Assembly (NCBI GenBank): GCA_021826765.1 | Contig: JAKAYK010000014.1 | Location: 1-16,502 of the forward strand | DNA length: 16,502 bases | From: Thermoplasmata archaeon | GTDB lineage: Archaea > Thermoplasmatota > Thermoplasmata > Thermoplasmatales > Thermoplasmataceae | Reading direction: 5' to 3' | In this document: in pieces, positions 7,136 through 14,261 of the stretch | Numbering within the stretch: the first letter of the stretch is position 1 | Layout of the letters: each line of letters opens with the position of its first letter | The notes under the pieces: generated by a model | What the model was told of the DNA's origin: nothing | The model's database searches: none | What the model saw: the letters and a program-made list of their open reading frames with translations, nothing else | Position numbers and translations under genes: made by a program

Positions 7136-8146
7136 TCAAATTCCTCTTTCAGCAAGCCTCTGTTCCCTCGGAAGTTCTGTCACATCAATTCCTTCCATTG
7201 AAGGAAGGTTCGAAGAGACATTTCCCACAAGTCTGTAGTCTTCAAAGTTTTCAACGGCATCCACCATGGCTTTGGCCATCTTAATCGGATCTGGCGATTT
7301 AAAAATTCCACTTCCTACAAACACCCCATCCATGCCCATTTTCATCATCATTGCAGCGTCGGCCGGAGTGGAAACACCACCAGCAGCAAAGTTGACTACG
7401 GGGAGCCTCCCCATTCTCTTAATATCCTTGAGCACTGACAACATTTCATCTGCCATCTTCCCTATATCCATTCCATAGTACAGATCTGATCCGCCTGCTT
7501 GGGATTCTTTATTGTATAGTCCCATCATTACGTCACCTCTCAGTTTTGTGTAAGGATCTGTCATAACGGCGGCGATCTTGGCCATATCTCCGTTACTCAT
7601 GGATTTTATGAGCTTAATAGCTTCCTTCATCACTTGGATATGCCTTACGGCCTCAACCACGTTCCCAGTACCAGCTTCACCCTTTGTTCGTATCATCGCT
7701 GCACCTTCAAATATTCTTCTAACAGCTTCAGACACATTTCTTGCACCGCACACTGTGGGAATCTTCAACTGTTTTTTGTTTATGTGAAAATAGGGATCAG
7801 CCTGTGTGAGAACTTCACTTTCATCAAGCATGTCAACTCCAACTGCTTCAAGGACAAGAGCTTCAACCGTATGTCCTATTCTTACCTTTGCCATAACAGG
7901 TATTGTAACTGCATCAATTATCTCCTTAATCTTTGCAGGATCAGTCATTCTTGCTACTCCTCCCTGAGCCCTTATATCTGCAGGAACCCTCTCCAGAGCC
8001 ATAACAGCCACTGCTCCAGATGTTTCTGCTATTCTTGCCTGCTCTGCGTTGGTGACATCCATTATGACTCCTCCCTTCGTCATTTTTGCAAAGCCTGTTT
8101 TAAGGAGTTCTTCGCCATATCTTAAATCTGAAATATTCAGTGACAT
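7136..8146 (-). CDS. pdxS: Pyridoxal 5'-phosphate synthase, PdxS subunit
   Basis: A 336-residue TIM-barrel enzyme that builds pyridoxal 5'-phosphate from ribose 5-phosphate, glyceraldehyde 3-phosphate and ammonia in the DXP-independent route. The sequence is highly conserved: GGVIMDVTNAEQA at 25-37, ERVPADIRAQGGVARM at 52-67, MAKVRIGH at 85-92, DESEVLTQAD at 108-117, IRTKGEAGTGN at 152-162, and FAAGGVSTPADAAMMM. Catalytic residues by comparison with Bacillus PdxS are D30, K87 and K155. Length is normal for archaeal forms. The partner glutaminase PdxT, which delivers ammonia, is not encoded in this window. The start ATG lies 25-34 bases below a TATA box, giving a leaderless mRNA. folC is divergent. 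Confidence 0.97.
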   Translation of the reverse strand: MSLNISDLRYGEELLKTGFAKMTKGGVIMDVTNAEQARIAETSGAVAVMALERVPADIRAQGGVARMTDPAKIKEIIDAVTIPVMAKVRIGHTVEALVLEAVGVDMLDESEVLTQADPYFHINKKQLKIPTVCGARNVSEAVRRIFEGAAMIRTKGEAGTGNVVEAVRHIQVMKEAIKLIKSMSNGDMAKIAAVMTDPYTKLRGDVMMGLYNKESQAGGSDLYYGMDIGKMADEMLSVLKDIKRMGRLPVVNFAAGGVSTPADAAMMMKMGMDGVFVGSGIFKSPDPIKMAKAMVDAVENFEDYRLVGNVSSNLPSMEGIDVTELPREQRLAERGI

Positions 8147-8170
8147 AATATCTAATATGAAATAAGAAAT

Positions 8171-8180
8171 TAATATTAAA
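8171..8180 (-). promoter_or_regulatory. TATA box of pdxS
   Basis: On the minus strand the sequence reads TTTAATATTA, centred about 29 bases before the pdxS ATG at 8146. No Shine-Dalgarno sequence is present. Confidence 0.6.
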
Positions 8181-8183
8181 GGT

Positions 8184-8227
8184 TTATGAAATAATTTTTG
8201 TTAGTTCGTTGATCGAATATTTCATAA
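8184..8227. promoter_or_regulatory. Inverted repeat between the pdxS and folC promoters
   Basis: TTATGAAATA at 8184-8193 and TATTTCATAA at 8218-8227 are perfect 10-base inverted arms around a 24-base centre. The centre holds a smaller pair, TTCG at 8205-8208 and CGAA at 8214-8217. One arm sits against the upstream edge of the pdxS TATA box; the other ends 26 bases before the folC TATA box. The position suits an operator or activator site shared by the two divergent genes. The binding protein is unknown. Confidence 0.5.
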
Positions 8228-8253
8228 TGAGGGAATCACTGAAATAATCAATT

Positions 8254-8261
8254 CTATATAA
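8254..8261 (+). promoter_or_regulatory. TATA box of folC
   Basis: CTATATAA is centred about 25 bases before the TTG at 8283 and supports that unusual start codon. The reading frame has a stop (TAA at 8268-8270) a few codons upstream, and the next in-frame ATG would cost 23 residues. Confidence 0.65.
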
Positions 8262-8282
8262 TAGTATTAACTTACCAACTAC

Positions 8283-9563
8283 TTGAAAGAAGACGTTCTG
8301 GAATTTATTTATCGCCTCAAGAGAGAGGGAATTAAATATGATCTTGCACCTATGAGGAAATATGATGAACTCTTTGGAAAACCACATGAATCTTATAAAA
8401 ATATTCATATAACTGGCTCAAACGGAAAAGGGTCTGTTTCTTCAATGATATTCAACGTTATGAGAATGAGAAAAAGAACGGGTCTTTACACATCTCCGCA
8501 CCTGATAGAATTCAATGAGAGGATACTGGCCCAAGATCAATTCATTTCTGATGAGGAGATTGAATCCCTGTACACATTTTATATGCCATTCGTAGAGGCT
8601 GGCCTGAAGAACGACAGGAATCCAACTTTTTTCGAAATTACCACTGAAATGGCCTTCCAGCATTTTAAAAATACCAGTATGGATTGGGCATCTATCGAAG
8701 TCGGGCTTGGTGGTAGGCTTGATGCTACTAATGTGTTAACGCCTGAAATATCCGTTGTTACCAGAATAGGGTACGAACACACTGACAAACTTGGAACAAC
8801 ATTAATGGAAATAGCCAGGGAAAAAGGCGGAATAATAAAGGAAGGAAAACCACTTGTAACAGGTGAGAAGAAACCGGAACCATATATGGAACTGGAAAGA
8901 ATCTGCAAAATGAAAAATTCCAGGATTATTCGTGCATGGGAATATGTTTCTGTGAAAGATGTCAGAATTGATGGATTTGAAACGAGCTTTAAAGCCATAA
9001 CACCTAACGATGAATATGACATAACGCTCAATGTTCCCGGAAAATTCCAGATCGAGAATGCCTGCACAGCTATATCTGCACTTGAGAATTCAGGTGAATT
9101 CCTTGACAGGAAAAATATTGAAGAAGGAATGAATAATACAAGATGGCCCGGAAGGCTGCAGATCGTGAGTAAAAATCCACTTGTTGTTGTTGATGCCAGC
9201 CACAATCCGCCTGCAGCGACAACACTTGCTTCTTCTGTAAGGGACATTTACCGCAGTAAACCTGTCCTGATTGTAGGGATGCTATCAGACAAGGATCATT
9301 ATTCTTACCTTCATAACATATCCAAATGCGCTGACAGCATAATATTGACAACACCTGAAGAACCACAGAGGGCTCAGTCACCCGAAAAACTCAGGGCGAT
9401 TGCTGAGGGAATTTTCAAAAATGTTAAGGTTATCAAAGATCCTGTGGAAGCTTATGAGTATTCAATTTCAAGGAATGATTTTACCCTTGTTACCGGCTCC
9501 ATGTATCTTGTTGGCAAGATACTTAAAGAGTTGAATATAGACATGAGACCATTTTCTAAATAG
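8283..9563 (+). CDS. folC: Folylpolyglutamate/dihydrofolate synthase (Mur ligase family)
   Basis: A 426-residue cytosolic ATP-dependent ligase that adds glutamate to folates, and possibly to dihydropteroate. The P-loop TGSNGKGSV lies at 44-52. Typical FolC blocks follow: YTSPHL and NERI near 70-80, IEVGLGGRLDATNV (about 138-151), the Mur-family VTRIGYEHTDKLG, PGRLQIV, DASHNPPAA and the C-terminal TGSMYLVG. The central Mur domain and C-terminal glutamate-ligase domain are complete. Initiation is at TTG, supported by the TATA box, by the upstream in-frame stop and by conserved N-terminal residues before the first ATG. It is divergent from pdxS. Whether the main substrate is tetrahydrofolate or another pterin in this archaeon cannot be judged. 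Confidence 0.93.
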   Translation: MKEDVLEFIYRLKREGIKYDLAPMRKYDELFGKPHESYKNIHITGSNGKGSVSSMIFNVMRMRKRTGLYTSPHLIEFNERILAQDQFISDEEIESLYTFYMPFVEAGLKNDRNPTFFEITTEMAFQHFKNTSMDWASIEVGLGGRLDATNVLTPEISVVTRIGYEHTDKLGTTLMEIAREKGGIIKEGKPLVTGEKKPEPYMELERICKMKNSRIIRAWEYVSVKDVRIDGFETSFKAITPNDEYDITLNVPGKFQIENACTAISALENSGEFLDRKNIEEGMNNTRWPGRLQIVSKNPLVVVDASHNPPAATTLASSVRDIYRSKPVLIVGMLSDKDHYSYLHNISKCADSIILTTPEEPQRAQSPEKLRAIAEGIFKNVKVIKDPVEAYEYSISRNDFTLVTGSMYLVGKILKELNIDMRPFSK

Positions 9564-9598
9564 ATCAATATCGGTTCTCATATCTTGATCATATTGGT
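9563..9598 (+). repeat. Imperfect direct repeat upstream of orc1/cdc6
   Basis: GATCAATATCGGT at 9563-9575 and GATCATATTGGT at 9587-9598 match at about 11 positions with a one-base gap and start 24 bases apart. They fill the short gap between folC and the orc1/cdc6 TATA box. I do not see the published Sulfolobus-type ORB or mini-ORB consensus here, so an origin role is speculative. Confidence 0.3.
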
Positions 9599-9619
9599 AT
9601 TAAAAATCCTTTTCTATCC

Positions 9620-9627
9620 TTATATTT
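9620..9627 (+). promoter_or_regulatory. TATA box of orc1/cdc6
   Basis: TTATATTT is centred about 26 bases before the TTG start at 9650. GGTGA at 9641-9645 resembles a Shine-Dalgarno site but would lie at or before the expected transcript start, so it may not be in the mRNA. Confidence 0.55.
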
Positions 9628-9649
9628 TACAGAAATTGTTGGTGACCAG

Positions 9650-10870
9650 TTGAATCCATTTGATAAATATTCTATACAAACAATACCTCTGAAAGGCGAT
9701 ATTTCCATTCTGACCGCATCACACGAGCCGGATTCCTTCCCCCATAGGGAAGAGCAGATCGAAAAAATGGTTAACTCCATGAGAGGGATTGTCATGGGCA
9801 TGAAAACAAACCACTTGTTAGTCTATGGCAAAACGGGTACGGGAAAGACCTCTGTCACGAAATATGTAACTTCCAAACTTCATGAAAAATTGGGGGAAAG
9901 ATTGATCATATCGTACATTAACTGCCAGGCATATGATTCCCCTTATTCCATCATGGTAAACATAGCAAAGAATGTTCCCGGGGCTGAAAATATACCTGTT
10001 TCAGGATGGCCCCTGGACAGAATTTATGATGAACTTGTGAGTTCTATGACAAAAGCAGGCACTTCACTGATTGTCATACTGGATGAAATTGATAAGCTTG
10101 TGGAAAAGAATGGTGGAGATTCTCTGTATGTCATCCTGAAGCTTATTGACGAAAACCCTGGAGTTTTAGGGATTGTAGTGGGAATTACTAATGATACGTC
10201 CTTTTATGAAAAGCTCGATTCCAGAGTGAAAAGCAGGCTGAGCAGAGATTCTGTAATTTTCCATCCATACAATGCGGATCAACTTAAGGACATTTTATTG
10301 CCCAGGGTCTCATCTATATTGAAACCAGAACAGTACGAGGAAGCTGCTATAAACCTCTGTGCGGCCTTAGGCGCTCAGGAACATGGAGATGCAAGAAAAG
10401 CGATTGATCTCATGAGGATATCAATAGAACTTGCAATGCTTGACTCTTCTGATATAGTTATAAGAGACTATGTTTATAGGGCCAGAGAAAAGCTTGATTC
10501 TGACATTTTAAGAGATACGGTCAAGACTCTTCCAACACACGCCAAGATCGTACTGTATTCCGTCATTTTATCGATACAGGTTCATCCAAACTCAGCTACA
10601 ACCGGAGAGGTTGGATTGTTCTATAACAAAATGTGCAATTTGCTTGGATATACCCCACTTACATCCAGAAGGATTAGTGATTACATAAATGATCTTGAAG
10701 ATTACGGCATGATCGGAACGATGCTAAAAAGTCTTGGAAGATATGGAAGAACAAGAATAATAAGAACATCAGGAAGGGAAGACGACATCAAGAGATTCAT
10801 TCTGGAAGATAGCGATCTTGAAAAATTGAGAGATGTGAATCTATCTACTCAGTTAAAATTTGAACAGTAG
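9650..10870 (+). CDS. cdc6: Orc1/Cdc6 replication initiator
   Basis: A 406-residue AAA+ ATPase with C-terminal winged helix, the archaeal initiator that binds origin DNA and recruits the MCM helicase. Walker A is GKTGTGKT at 60-67, Walker B is ILDEID at 143-148, sensor 1 is GITND at 178-182 (Asn181), a basic stretch RVKSRLSR at 192-199 would hold the arginine finger, and sensor 2 is GDARKAID at 246-253 (Arg249). The winged helix spans about 295-395. The N-terminus is short, as in archaeal members. Translation appears to begin at TTG directly below a TATA box. Archaeal origins often lie next to this gene, but the 86-base upstream gap holds only a weak direct repeat. It converges on the UPF0173 gene with a 2-base gap. 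Confidence 0.95.
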   Translation: MNPFDKYSIQTIPLKGDISILTASHEPDSFPHREEQIEKMVNSMRGIVMGMKTNHLLVYGKTGTGKTSVTKYVTSKLHEKLGERLIISYINCQAYDSPYSIMVNIAKNVPGAENIPVSGWPLDRIYDELVSSMTKAGTSLIVILDEIDKLVEKNGGDSLYVILKLIDENPGVLGIVVGITNDTSFYEKLDSRVKSRLSRDSVIFHPYNADQLKDILLPRVSSILKPEQYEEAAINLCAALGAQEHGDARKAIDLMRISIELAMLDSSDIVIRDYVYRAREKLDSDILRDTVKTLPTHAKIVLYSVILSIQVHPNSATTGEVGLFYNKMCNLLGYTPLTSRRISDYINDLEDYGMIGTMLKSLGRYGRTRIIRTSGREDDIKRFILEDSDLEKLRDVNLSTQLKFEQ

Positions 10871-10872
10871 AT

Positions 10873-11595
10873 TCAGTGAGAATGCAACTTCACCGAATCT
10901 AATGTGATTTCCTCACCAATTGCAGGTATTATAACCTTGGTTCTTGAATTGATTTCAACCAGGTTCTTGAATATCTTTGGATCCTGAGTAATTGGCGGGA
11001 AGGTGTTATAATGCATAGGTATGGCAATATGTGGGTTTATGAGGGTAACTGCCTTTGCAGCGTCCTGCGGTGACATTGTGTAATGGCCCCCTATGGGCAG
11101 CAGAGCAATATCTGGCCTGTAGGCGGAACCGATCAATTCCATGTCCTTGAAAAGTCCGGTGTCTCCTGCGTGATATATTCTTACTCCCCCAAAATCAAGG
11201 ATCATTCCTCCTGGGTTCCCTGCATACAATCCTTCATAACTTGATGAATGCATGGCAGGCACAGCAGTAATTTTTATTCCTGCAACTTCAGCAGAGCCAC
11301 CAAAATTTAAATCATGAACCTTAAGACCATCATTTTTCTCTGAAAGAATCCATGCAAGTTCTACCATGGTTACCAGTGGAGCATTATTCTGCTTGCAAAT
11401 GAATGGTGCACTCCCAACATGATCAGAATGCCCGTGTGTCACAACCACCACATCTGTCTTAACATCCTCCTTCATGATTTTGGAGGATGGATTTCCTTCG
11501 ATGAAAGGATCAATAATCAGCTTTTTTCCAGTCTCGAGATCCTCCACATCGAAACACGCATGTCCGTTCCATCTAAGTTTTATTTTTTCACTCAT
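10873..11595 (-). CDS. UPF0173 metal-dependent hydrolase (metallo-beta-lactamase fold)
   Basis: A 240-residue protein with the complete metal site of the fold: HGHSDH at 54-59, H116 in AMHSSSYEG, D145 in YHAGDTG and H195 in IPMHYNTFP, plus PIGGHYTM at 167-174. Length and motifs fit UPF0173, relatives of UlaG (L-ascorbate 6-phosphate lactonase). The physiological substrate is unknown; a soluble hydrolase binding two zinc or manganese ions is the safe statement. The first residues (KIKLRWNGHACFDVE) match the usual family start, so the ATG at 11595 is reliable. It converges on orc1/cdc6 and is divergent from the CoA-transferase gene. Confidence 0.9.
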   Translation of the reverse strand: MSEKIKLRWNGHACFDVEDLETGKKLIIDPFIEGNPSSKIMKEDVKTDVVVVTHGHSDHVGSAPFICKQNNAPLVTMVELAWILSEKNDGLKVHDLNFGGSAEVAGIKITAVPAMHSSSYEGLYAGNPGGMILDFGGVRIYHAGDTGLFKDMELIGSAYRPDIALLPIGGHYTMSPQDAAKAVTLINPHIAIPMHYNTFPPITQDPKIFKNLVEINSRTKVIIPAIGEEITLDSVKLHSH

Positions 11596-11608
11596 GGAAT
11601 TAGAATGA

Positions 11609-11623
11609 TTTAATTTATTTTAA
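11609..11623 (-). promoter_or_regulatory. Probable TATA region of the UPF0173 gene
   Basis: A run of A and T on the minus strand (TTAAAATAAATTAAA) is centred about 21 bases before the ATG at 11595, with its upstream half at the expected distance. The exact box cannot be fixed in so AT-rich a stretch. Confidence 0.4.
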
Positions 11624-11655
11624 CATTTTGAAAAAAACAACCATTGTATGATGCA

Positions 11656-11680
11656 AGACAGGTAAACATTATATCTGTCT
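11656..11680. promoter_or_regulatory. Near-perfect inverted repeat between UPF0173 and CoA-transferase genes
   Basis: AGACAGGTA at 11656-11664 and TATCTGTCT at 11672-11680 are inverted copies matching at 8 of 9 positions around a 7-base centre. The site lies about 60 bases upstream of the UPF0173 start and about 50 upstream of the CoA-transferase TATA box. Size and spacing suit a dimeric helix-turn-helix regulator; function is inferred from position. Confidence 0.45.
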
Positions 11681-11728
11681 AAATTGACTCCGATTAATTA
11701 ACTGCCTGATATGTCAGTGCAAACATTT

Positions 11729-11736
11729 CTATATAT
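11729..11736 (+). promoter_or_regulatory. TATA box of the CoA-transferase gene
   Basis: CTATATAT is centred about 28 bases before the ATG at 11761, with no Shine-Dalgarno sequence between, indicating a leaderless transcript. Confidence 0.6.
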
Positions 11737-11760
11737 TCGAATGATGTTTTAACGATTATA

Positions 11761-13344
11761 ATGGTAGCAGAGTTCCTTGAATATCCTGATTTTTCTGAAA
11801 TTATTCCCAAAGGTTCTGTTGTTGCAATATCCGGGTTCAACCTTGGAACAACGCCTGAATATCTCATGAATTTGCTTTTAGAAACATATATTAAAACAGG
11901 CAAGCCTTCAGATCTTTTTATTGTGTGTGATGCATTACCTGCGGCTTCAGGAAGGGGCCTGGACCTTATAATGAAATATATTTACGAGAACAATGACAGT
12001 AAATTTATAAGAGGAATTCTCGTACCCTTCCTCGGGTTTTCAAAATATCTCCAGAAAATTGCCCTTGAGGAGAGAATGCCAATATACAGCTGGCCCATTG
12101 GAGTTACTGCATACTGGCTCAGGGAAGTTGCATCCGGCAGACCTGGACTGTTAAGCAGGATAGGCGTGGGAACATATCTTGATCCAGAACTTCAGGGTGG
12201 AACTTTGAACAATGTTGCCAGAAAACAGAATCTCTGCAAGATCAGTGAAATTAAGGTAGACAGCCAGAAATCACTATTTTTTGAGGGCCCAAAACCAAAT
12301 TTTGCTCTTATCAGGGCATCAATTTCAGATTCGAAGGGAAATCTTTCAGTGACTGACGAGCCCTTCAGAGGCACAGTTCTTACGATGGCACAGGCAACAA
12401 AGGCAAAACCCGTATCTGGGAAAGTGTATGCCCAGGTTAGCAGGGTGATGCATGGAGGTACCATGTCTCCACATGAGGTGGAGGTGCCCTGGCCACTGGT
12501 GGATTCTGTCATAATGTCCCCCAAGGAATATCACTGTCAGAGTCCGCAGTTGTCATTCGATCCTGAGGTTTCAGTTGGAAACAGCTATATCGCTAGTCCT
12601 GAATTCTCTGTGAAGGAAAAGGAACTTGACGTCGCTGGAAAAATTATTGTGCAACAGGGAACAAAAGGGCTCATTAAGGCCCTGGGAAACAAGGATCACA
12701 TCATGATAAATCTTGGGGTGGGACTTCCTGCATCCATTGGCAGATACATCTATGAGAATCACTTTGAAGATCGTATAGTTCCTGTGGTCGAATCCGGACC
12801 GTGGGGTGGAGTATCTCTTTCAGGGGAAAATTTTGGCGTTTGCAAAGGATTCTTTGCTGTGTCCACGATTCCGGACATGTTTTCAAATTATGAAGGTGGA
12901 ATTATCGATATGGCAGCATTGGGATTTCTTCAGGTTGACAGATTTGGAAATGTAAATCCATCCTACATCCCGGGAAAGATCACGGGGCCAGGAGGTTTTC
13001 CTGTTATAGCGCAGGGTTCCCCTGCTACTTTTTTCATGGGTAAATTCATGGGTGGTAAAACTGATTGCCAGTTGTCAAACGGACAGTTGAAGATAAACAG
13101 AGATGGAGAAACCGTAAAATTTGTAAATGATGTTTTCAGGATATTTTTCAGTGGAAAACAGGCTTCAGTTCAGAGAAAGAAAATAACATACATAACTGAA
13201 AGAGCCATTATGGAACTCACATCTCAGGGAATTGAAATCGTTGAAATTGCTCCCGGTATAGATATTGAGCAGAATGTTATATCAAAAATGGAGTTTGAAC
13301 CGAAAATATCCCCTAAATTGAAGGAAATGGAAATTATAATTTGA
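11761..13344 (+). CDS. Family I CoA-transferase, fused alpha and beta domains
   Basis: A 527-residue enzyme in which both halves of a 3-oxoacid/acetate-type CoA-transferase are joined in one chain, like propionate CoA-transferase and YdiF (also about 520-530 residues). The N-terminal half carries GSVVAISGFNLGTTPEYL (18-35). The C-terminal half begins near 290 and carries NLGVGLPASI at 317-326 and VVESGPWGG at 342-350, where E344 is the expected glutamate that forms the enzyme-CoA thioester. Later blocks are GGIIDMAALGFLQVDRFGNVN and GPGGFPVIAQGS. It moves CoA between an acyl-CoA and a free carboxylate; candidate substrates are acetate, propionate or acetoacetate, which the sequence does not decide. 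It acts in the cytosol. No beta-oxidation or methylmalonate genes lie near it. A hairpin follows the stop. Confidence 0.9.
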   Translation: MVAEFLEYPDFSEIIPKGSVVAISGFNLGTTPEYLMNLLLETYIKTGKPSDLFIVCDALPAASGRGLDLIMKYIYENNDSKFIRGILVPFLGFSKYLQKIALEERMPIYSWPIGVTAYWLREVASGRPGLLSRIGVGTYLDPELQGGTLNNVARKQNLCKISEIKVDSQKSLFFEGPKPNFALIRASISDSKGNLSVTDEPFRGTVLTMAQATKAKPVSGKVYAQVSRVMHGGTMSPHEVEVPWPLVDSVIMSPKEYHCQSPQLSFDPEVSVGNSYIASPEFSVKEKELDVAGKIIVQQGTKGLIKALGNKDHIMINLGVGLPASIGRYIYENHFEDRIVPVVESGPWGGVSLSGENFGVCKGFFAVSTIPDMFSNYEGGIIDMAALGFLQVDRFGNVNPSYIPGKITGPGGFPVIAQGSPATFFMGKFMGGKTDCQLSNGQLKINRDGETVKFVNDVFRIFFSGKQASVQRKKITYITERAIMELTSQGIEIVEIAPGIDIEQNVISKMEFEPKISPKLKEMEIII

Positions 13345-13475
13345 CTACAAAAATATGGAGAGTCAGGAAACTGTGTTTCCTGATTAATGATACTTTTAAA
13401 ACGGTGAATGATGCAACCCTGGACGATGAACTGGATGATCACAAAAGAATATCAGTGAACGAATTGATAGTCTAA
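13341..13475 (+). CDS. Possible 44-residue protein overlapping the CoA-transferase stop
   Basis: A TTG at 13341 shares bases with the CoA-transferase TGA (TTGA overlap) and opens a 44-codon frame ending at TAA 13473-13475. The predicted product has a basic start (KIWRVRKLCF) and an acidic end (DATLDDELDDHKR). Nothing is recognised in it. Against it, the inverted repeat at 13361-13385 runs through the frame and could instead be a terminator, and there is no Shine-Dalgarno site. The alternative is that this is untranslated 3' sequence with a chance open frame. Confidence 0.25.
   Translation: MTTKIWRVRKLCFLINDTFKTVNDATLDDELDDHKRISVNELIV
13361..13385 (+). terminator. Hairpin after the CoA-transferase gene
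   Basis: TCAGGAAAC at 13363-13371 and GTTTCCTGA at 13375-13383 are perfect 9-base inverted arms with a 3-base loop; A-U and G-U pairs extend the stem to 11. It lies 17 bases after the stop. No long U-tract follows directly (a TTTTAAAA lies a few bases on), so it may stabilise the mRNA 3' end rather than terminate. Confidence 0.45.
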
Positions 13476-13484
13476 AAAATAACA

Positions 13485-13499
13485 AATATTAATTATTAT
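13485..13499 (+). promoter_or_regulatory. TATA region of the LysE-type exporter gene
   Basis: An AT-only stretch, AATATTAATTATTAT, is centred about 26 bases before the TTG at 13518. It supports separate transcription of the exporter and its TTG start. Confidence 0.45.
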
Positions 13500-13517
13500 A
13501 GAAAATTTCCCTCATAA

Positions 13518-14135
13518 TTGCTAACAATATTCACTGTCCTTGCGGGAACATCCCTAGGCATTTCAATGGCAGCTCCACCAGGACCAATAACAGCAATGAT
13601 TGTAGACAGATCCAGATCATCTGTTAAAAGCGGCTTATTGGTTGGTTTTGGGGCCATGACAGCAGATTTTATCTTGATGATTTTTGTTCTGTATCTGAGG
13701 AATTCCATAAATCTCTCCTCCATTTATGATGAACTTTATGCTATTGGTGGTATCTATTTCATCATTCTCGGATTTTCTATACTCAAAAATCTACCCGATA
13801 CACAAAATGAAGTGAAATTACCAAGTGAACATAATTATTTTGGGTATCTAAAGGGGTTTGCGACTGGAATGATGAATCCTCTTCAGATCGGATGGTGGTT
13901 AACTGCAGGAATAAGTGTTATGAACAACCAGGGAATAGAACCTTTTTATTTTTTTTATCCCGGAATAATTCTTTATCTCTTCATATTTAGCATAATCGTA
14001 AAAAAATCATACCTGAAATGGGGGATAAAATTTGAAATGGCAGCAAGCATATTCAGTTCCGCAATACTTTTTATTTTTGGCTTCTATTTTTTCTTTATTC
14101 TTGCAGTAAATCTCAATATTGTTCCATTATTTTGA
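13518..14135 (+). CDS. LysE/RhtB-family membrane exporter
   Basis: A 205-residue membrane protein with about six hydrophobic segments and the usual LysE length. The conserved AAPPGPI motif is at 18-24, at the end of the first membrane helix, followed by a basic loop (DRSRSSVKSG) and a second helix. MNPLQIGWW near residues 118-126 corresponds to the conserved Asn-Pro region in the middle of the family. Members export amino acids or related small molecules; the substrate here is unknown. TTG at 13518 is taken as the start because the codon just before it is a stop (TAA) and the first helix would be lost with the next ATG. No LysG-type regulator is adjacent. Confidence 0.82.
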   Translation: MLTIFTVLAGTSLGISMAAPPGPITAMIVDRSRSSVKSGLLVGFGAMTADFILMIFVLYLRNSINLSSIYDELYAIGGIYFIILGFSILKNLPDTQNEVKLPSEHNYFGYLKGFATGMMNPLQIGWWLTAGISVMNNQGIEPFYFFYPGIILYLFIFSIIVKKSYLKWGIKFEMAASIFSSAILFIFGFYFFFILAVNLNIVPLF

Positions 14136-14261
14136 ATACTGTAAAGTCAGATGGTATACATGAAGGAGAGAGATCCTCATGTGATTCAATACCAATGCGA
14201 TTCCACCACGACCTTTGAAATGGGAACTTCTCTGTGAAATCTAGGAGAGGGGGGTCACTGA

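Noticed and set aside
7578..8125. Long plus-strand frames opposite pdxS
   Set aside because: pdxS is unmistakable on the minus strand; the frames are shadows with no promoter.
8579..9247. 222-codon minus-strand frame opposite folC
   Set aside because: folC motifs are intact on the plus strand through the whole stretch; the antisense translation has no recognisable domain.
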